Below are positions 63,747 through 64,000 of a stretch of DNA of 64,000 nt, piece by piece. The notes beneath the pieces are model-generated. The model was not told the origin of the DNA, did no database searches, and was given only the letters and a program-made list of their open reading frames with translations. Position 1 is the stretch's first letter. Each line of letters starts with the position of its first letter. The DNA comes from Todiramphus chloris collaris. Taxonomy: Eukaryota; Chordata; Aves; Coraciiformes; Alcedinidae. Where the stretch lies: contig JANVCC010000077.1 of assembly GCA_025345505.1 (NCBI GenBank), positions 4,081,607 to 4,145,606 of the forward strand. The letters run 5' to 3'. Both the position numbers and the translations under genes were made by a program.

Positions 63747-63784
63747 CCCCAACCCCAGAACCACCCCCCCCAAAAAAAAACCCC
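63747..63784 (-). promoter_or_regulatory. G-quadruplex candidate just inside SORCS1 intron 1
   Basis: The plus strand has C tracts at 63747-63750, 63753-63756, 63764-63771 and 63781-63784. The minus (transcribed sense) strand therefore has four or more G tracts of at least four, separated by short loops, 108-145 nt downstream of the splice donor. This meets the simple G-quadruplex pattern in both the non-template DNA strand and the nascent RNA. A role in transcription or splicing is inference. Confidence 0.5.
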
Positions 63785-63883
63785 AGAAAAACAAAAAGCG
63801 GGGGGATAGGGGGGGGATAAAAAGAGAAAAACAAGGACAAAACCAAACCCTCCGCCCGCGCCCCGCCGGCCCCCGCGGCGGCG

Positions 63884-63895
63884 TTACTCACGCTG
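63884..63895 (-). other. SORCS1: SORCS1 exon 1 splice donor (5' splice site)
   Basis: Read on the minus strand, the exon ends AACAGCAGC and the intron begins GTGAGTAAC, with GT at 63891-63890. GTGAGT pairs well with U1 snRNA. The protein match breaks exactly here: the SorCS family continues with VILIL, whereas reading on into the intron gives VSNAAAGAGG, unlike any SorCS protein. This fixes the exon end at 63892 and the intron phase at 0. Confidence 0.9.
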
Positions 63896-64000
63896 CTGTT
63901 GTGCCCCGACCAGTGCACCATGGCTTGGTTGTGCGCCGAGTCGCCGGCGAGGGCGAAGGTGGTGCTGCCCAGCCGCAGCTCCTCCAGCCCGAAACGGGCG
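63892..64000 (-). CDS. SORCS1: SORCS1 first coding exon, 3' part (start of VPS10 domain); partial
   Basis: SORCS1 is a type I membrane sorting receptor of the VPS10-domain (sortilin) family. It acts in Golgi-endosome-surface trafficking, mainly in neurons, and is linked to APP and neurexin sorting. On the minus strand from 63999, 36 codons read through to a splice donor. They carry RFGLEELRLGSTTFAL and then GDSAHNQAMVHWSGHNSS, the block that opens the VPS10 domain in SorCS proteins. As I recall the human sequences, SORCS1 has RFRMEELRLTSTTFAL while SORCS3 has EDLRLPSTSFAL, so SORCS1 fits best. The last residues form an N-S-S glycosylation sequon. The exon ends in phase 0 before GTGAGT; the expected next residues (VILIL) would come from exon 2, which was not seen here. 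The initiator, signal peptide and propeptide lie beyond the window. Relative to recalled human paralogues, the usual FALTGD reads FALAGD. Family assignment is very secure; SORCS1 rather than a paralogue is likely. Confidence 0.88.

Larger units (their letters stand above)
1..63891 (-). other. SORCS1: SORCS1 intron 1, 5' portion (incomplete)
   Basis: Everything left of the donor at 63891 is the beginning of the first SORCS1 intron, transcribed from high to low coordinates. The acceptor and exon 2 are not recognised, so the intron exceeds 63.9 kb. That agrees with the very large SORCS1 locus known in mammals, where intron 1 is among the longest. The content is typical intronic sequence: CR1 fragments, short low-complexity tracts, AT-rich unique DNA and no other supported exon. 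Nested non-coding RNAs on either strand cannot be excluded from sequence alone. Confidence 0.85.
63370..64000. promoter_or_regulatory. CpG island over SORCS1 exon 1 and the intron start
   Basis: CpG dinucleotides, rare across the rest of the window, become frequent from about 63.38 kb and densest at 63.84-64.0 kb, where runs such as CCCGCGCCCCGCC and CCCGCGGCGGCG occur. My count by eye is about 40 CpGs in 630 bases. The island spans the exon and continues past the window edge, presumably over the SORCS1 promoter. A weaker stretch at about 63.72-63.84 kb is A-rich with G and C runs. Bidirectional or antisense transcription from such islands is common but not shown here. Confidence 0.8.

Noticed and set aside
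1..63891. Search for SORCS1 exon 2 (VILILTKLYDFNLG) on the minus strand
   Set aside because: No translated frame with this block was seen, although a roughly 50-codon exon could be overlooked by eye. The intron probably continues past the left edge.
63556..63921. Open frame continuing from the SORCS1 exon to 63556
   Set aside because: It reads through the splice donor into the intron. After HNSS the residues (VSNAAAGAGG and Gly/Phe-rich text) do not match SorCS proteins, which continue VILIL.
1..64000. CRISPR arrays, operons, phage or endogenous retroviral genes
   Set aside because: No regularly spaced repeats, no adjacent co-oriented long frames, and no gag/pol/env-like segments or paired LTRs were seen. 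The only reverse-transcriptase similarity is CR1.

Overview
This is vertebrate nuclear DNA, almost certainly from a bird. The evidence is at least seven 5'-truncated CR1 LINE copies, the dominant avian retrotransposon, plus a few worn MIR/CORE-SINE-like relics, long AT-rich non-coding stretches and a single CpG-rich exon at one end. There are no bacterial or viral genes. Nearly all open frames are short, often lack an ATG, and behave like chance.

Only one gene can be supported. At the right edge (63892-64000, minus strand) lies the 3' part of a coding exon. Its 36 codons read as the start of the VPS10 domain of a SorCS sorting receptor, best matched to SORCS1 (R-F-x-x-E-E-L-R-L-x-S-T-T-F-A-L followed by the family block GDSAHNQAMVHWSGHNSS). 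The exon ends in phase 0 at a consensus donor (AGC|GTGAGT), so 1-63891 is the 5' part of a very long first intron transcribed right to left. No second SORCS1 exon was recognised.

Layout. 1-12.8 kb: MIR-like relic, two minus-strand CR1 copies, a 36-bp motif present twice, a perfect 15-bp hairpin, a 10-N scaffold gap flanked by a 47-bp direct duplication (probably an assembly artefact), and an old plus-strand CR1. 12.8-35.8 kb: a 19-C run, two minus-strand CR1 copies, a 22-bp tandem duplication, a MIR-like relic and a plus-strand CR1. 35.8-58.9 kb: an interval with almost no recognisable transposon, carrying several AT-rich, homeodomain-site-like patches that could be conserved enhancers, a complementary T18/A32 pair and a pyrimidine-rich, G-poor kilobase. 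58.9-63.4 kb: an old CR1 and a TA-rich tract. 63.4-64 kb: CpG island, a sense-strand G-quadruplex candidate and the SORCS1 exon.

I found no new multi-gene system. The more interesting leads concern the intron: possible recursive-splice sites (best at 21965/21966), candidate conserved elements, the RNA hairpin, the T18/A32 duplex candidate and the unexplained 36-bp repeat. All need comparative alignment or RNA data, which I could not run.
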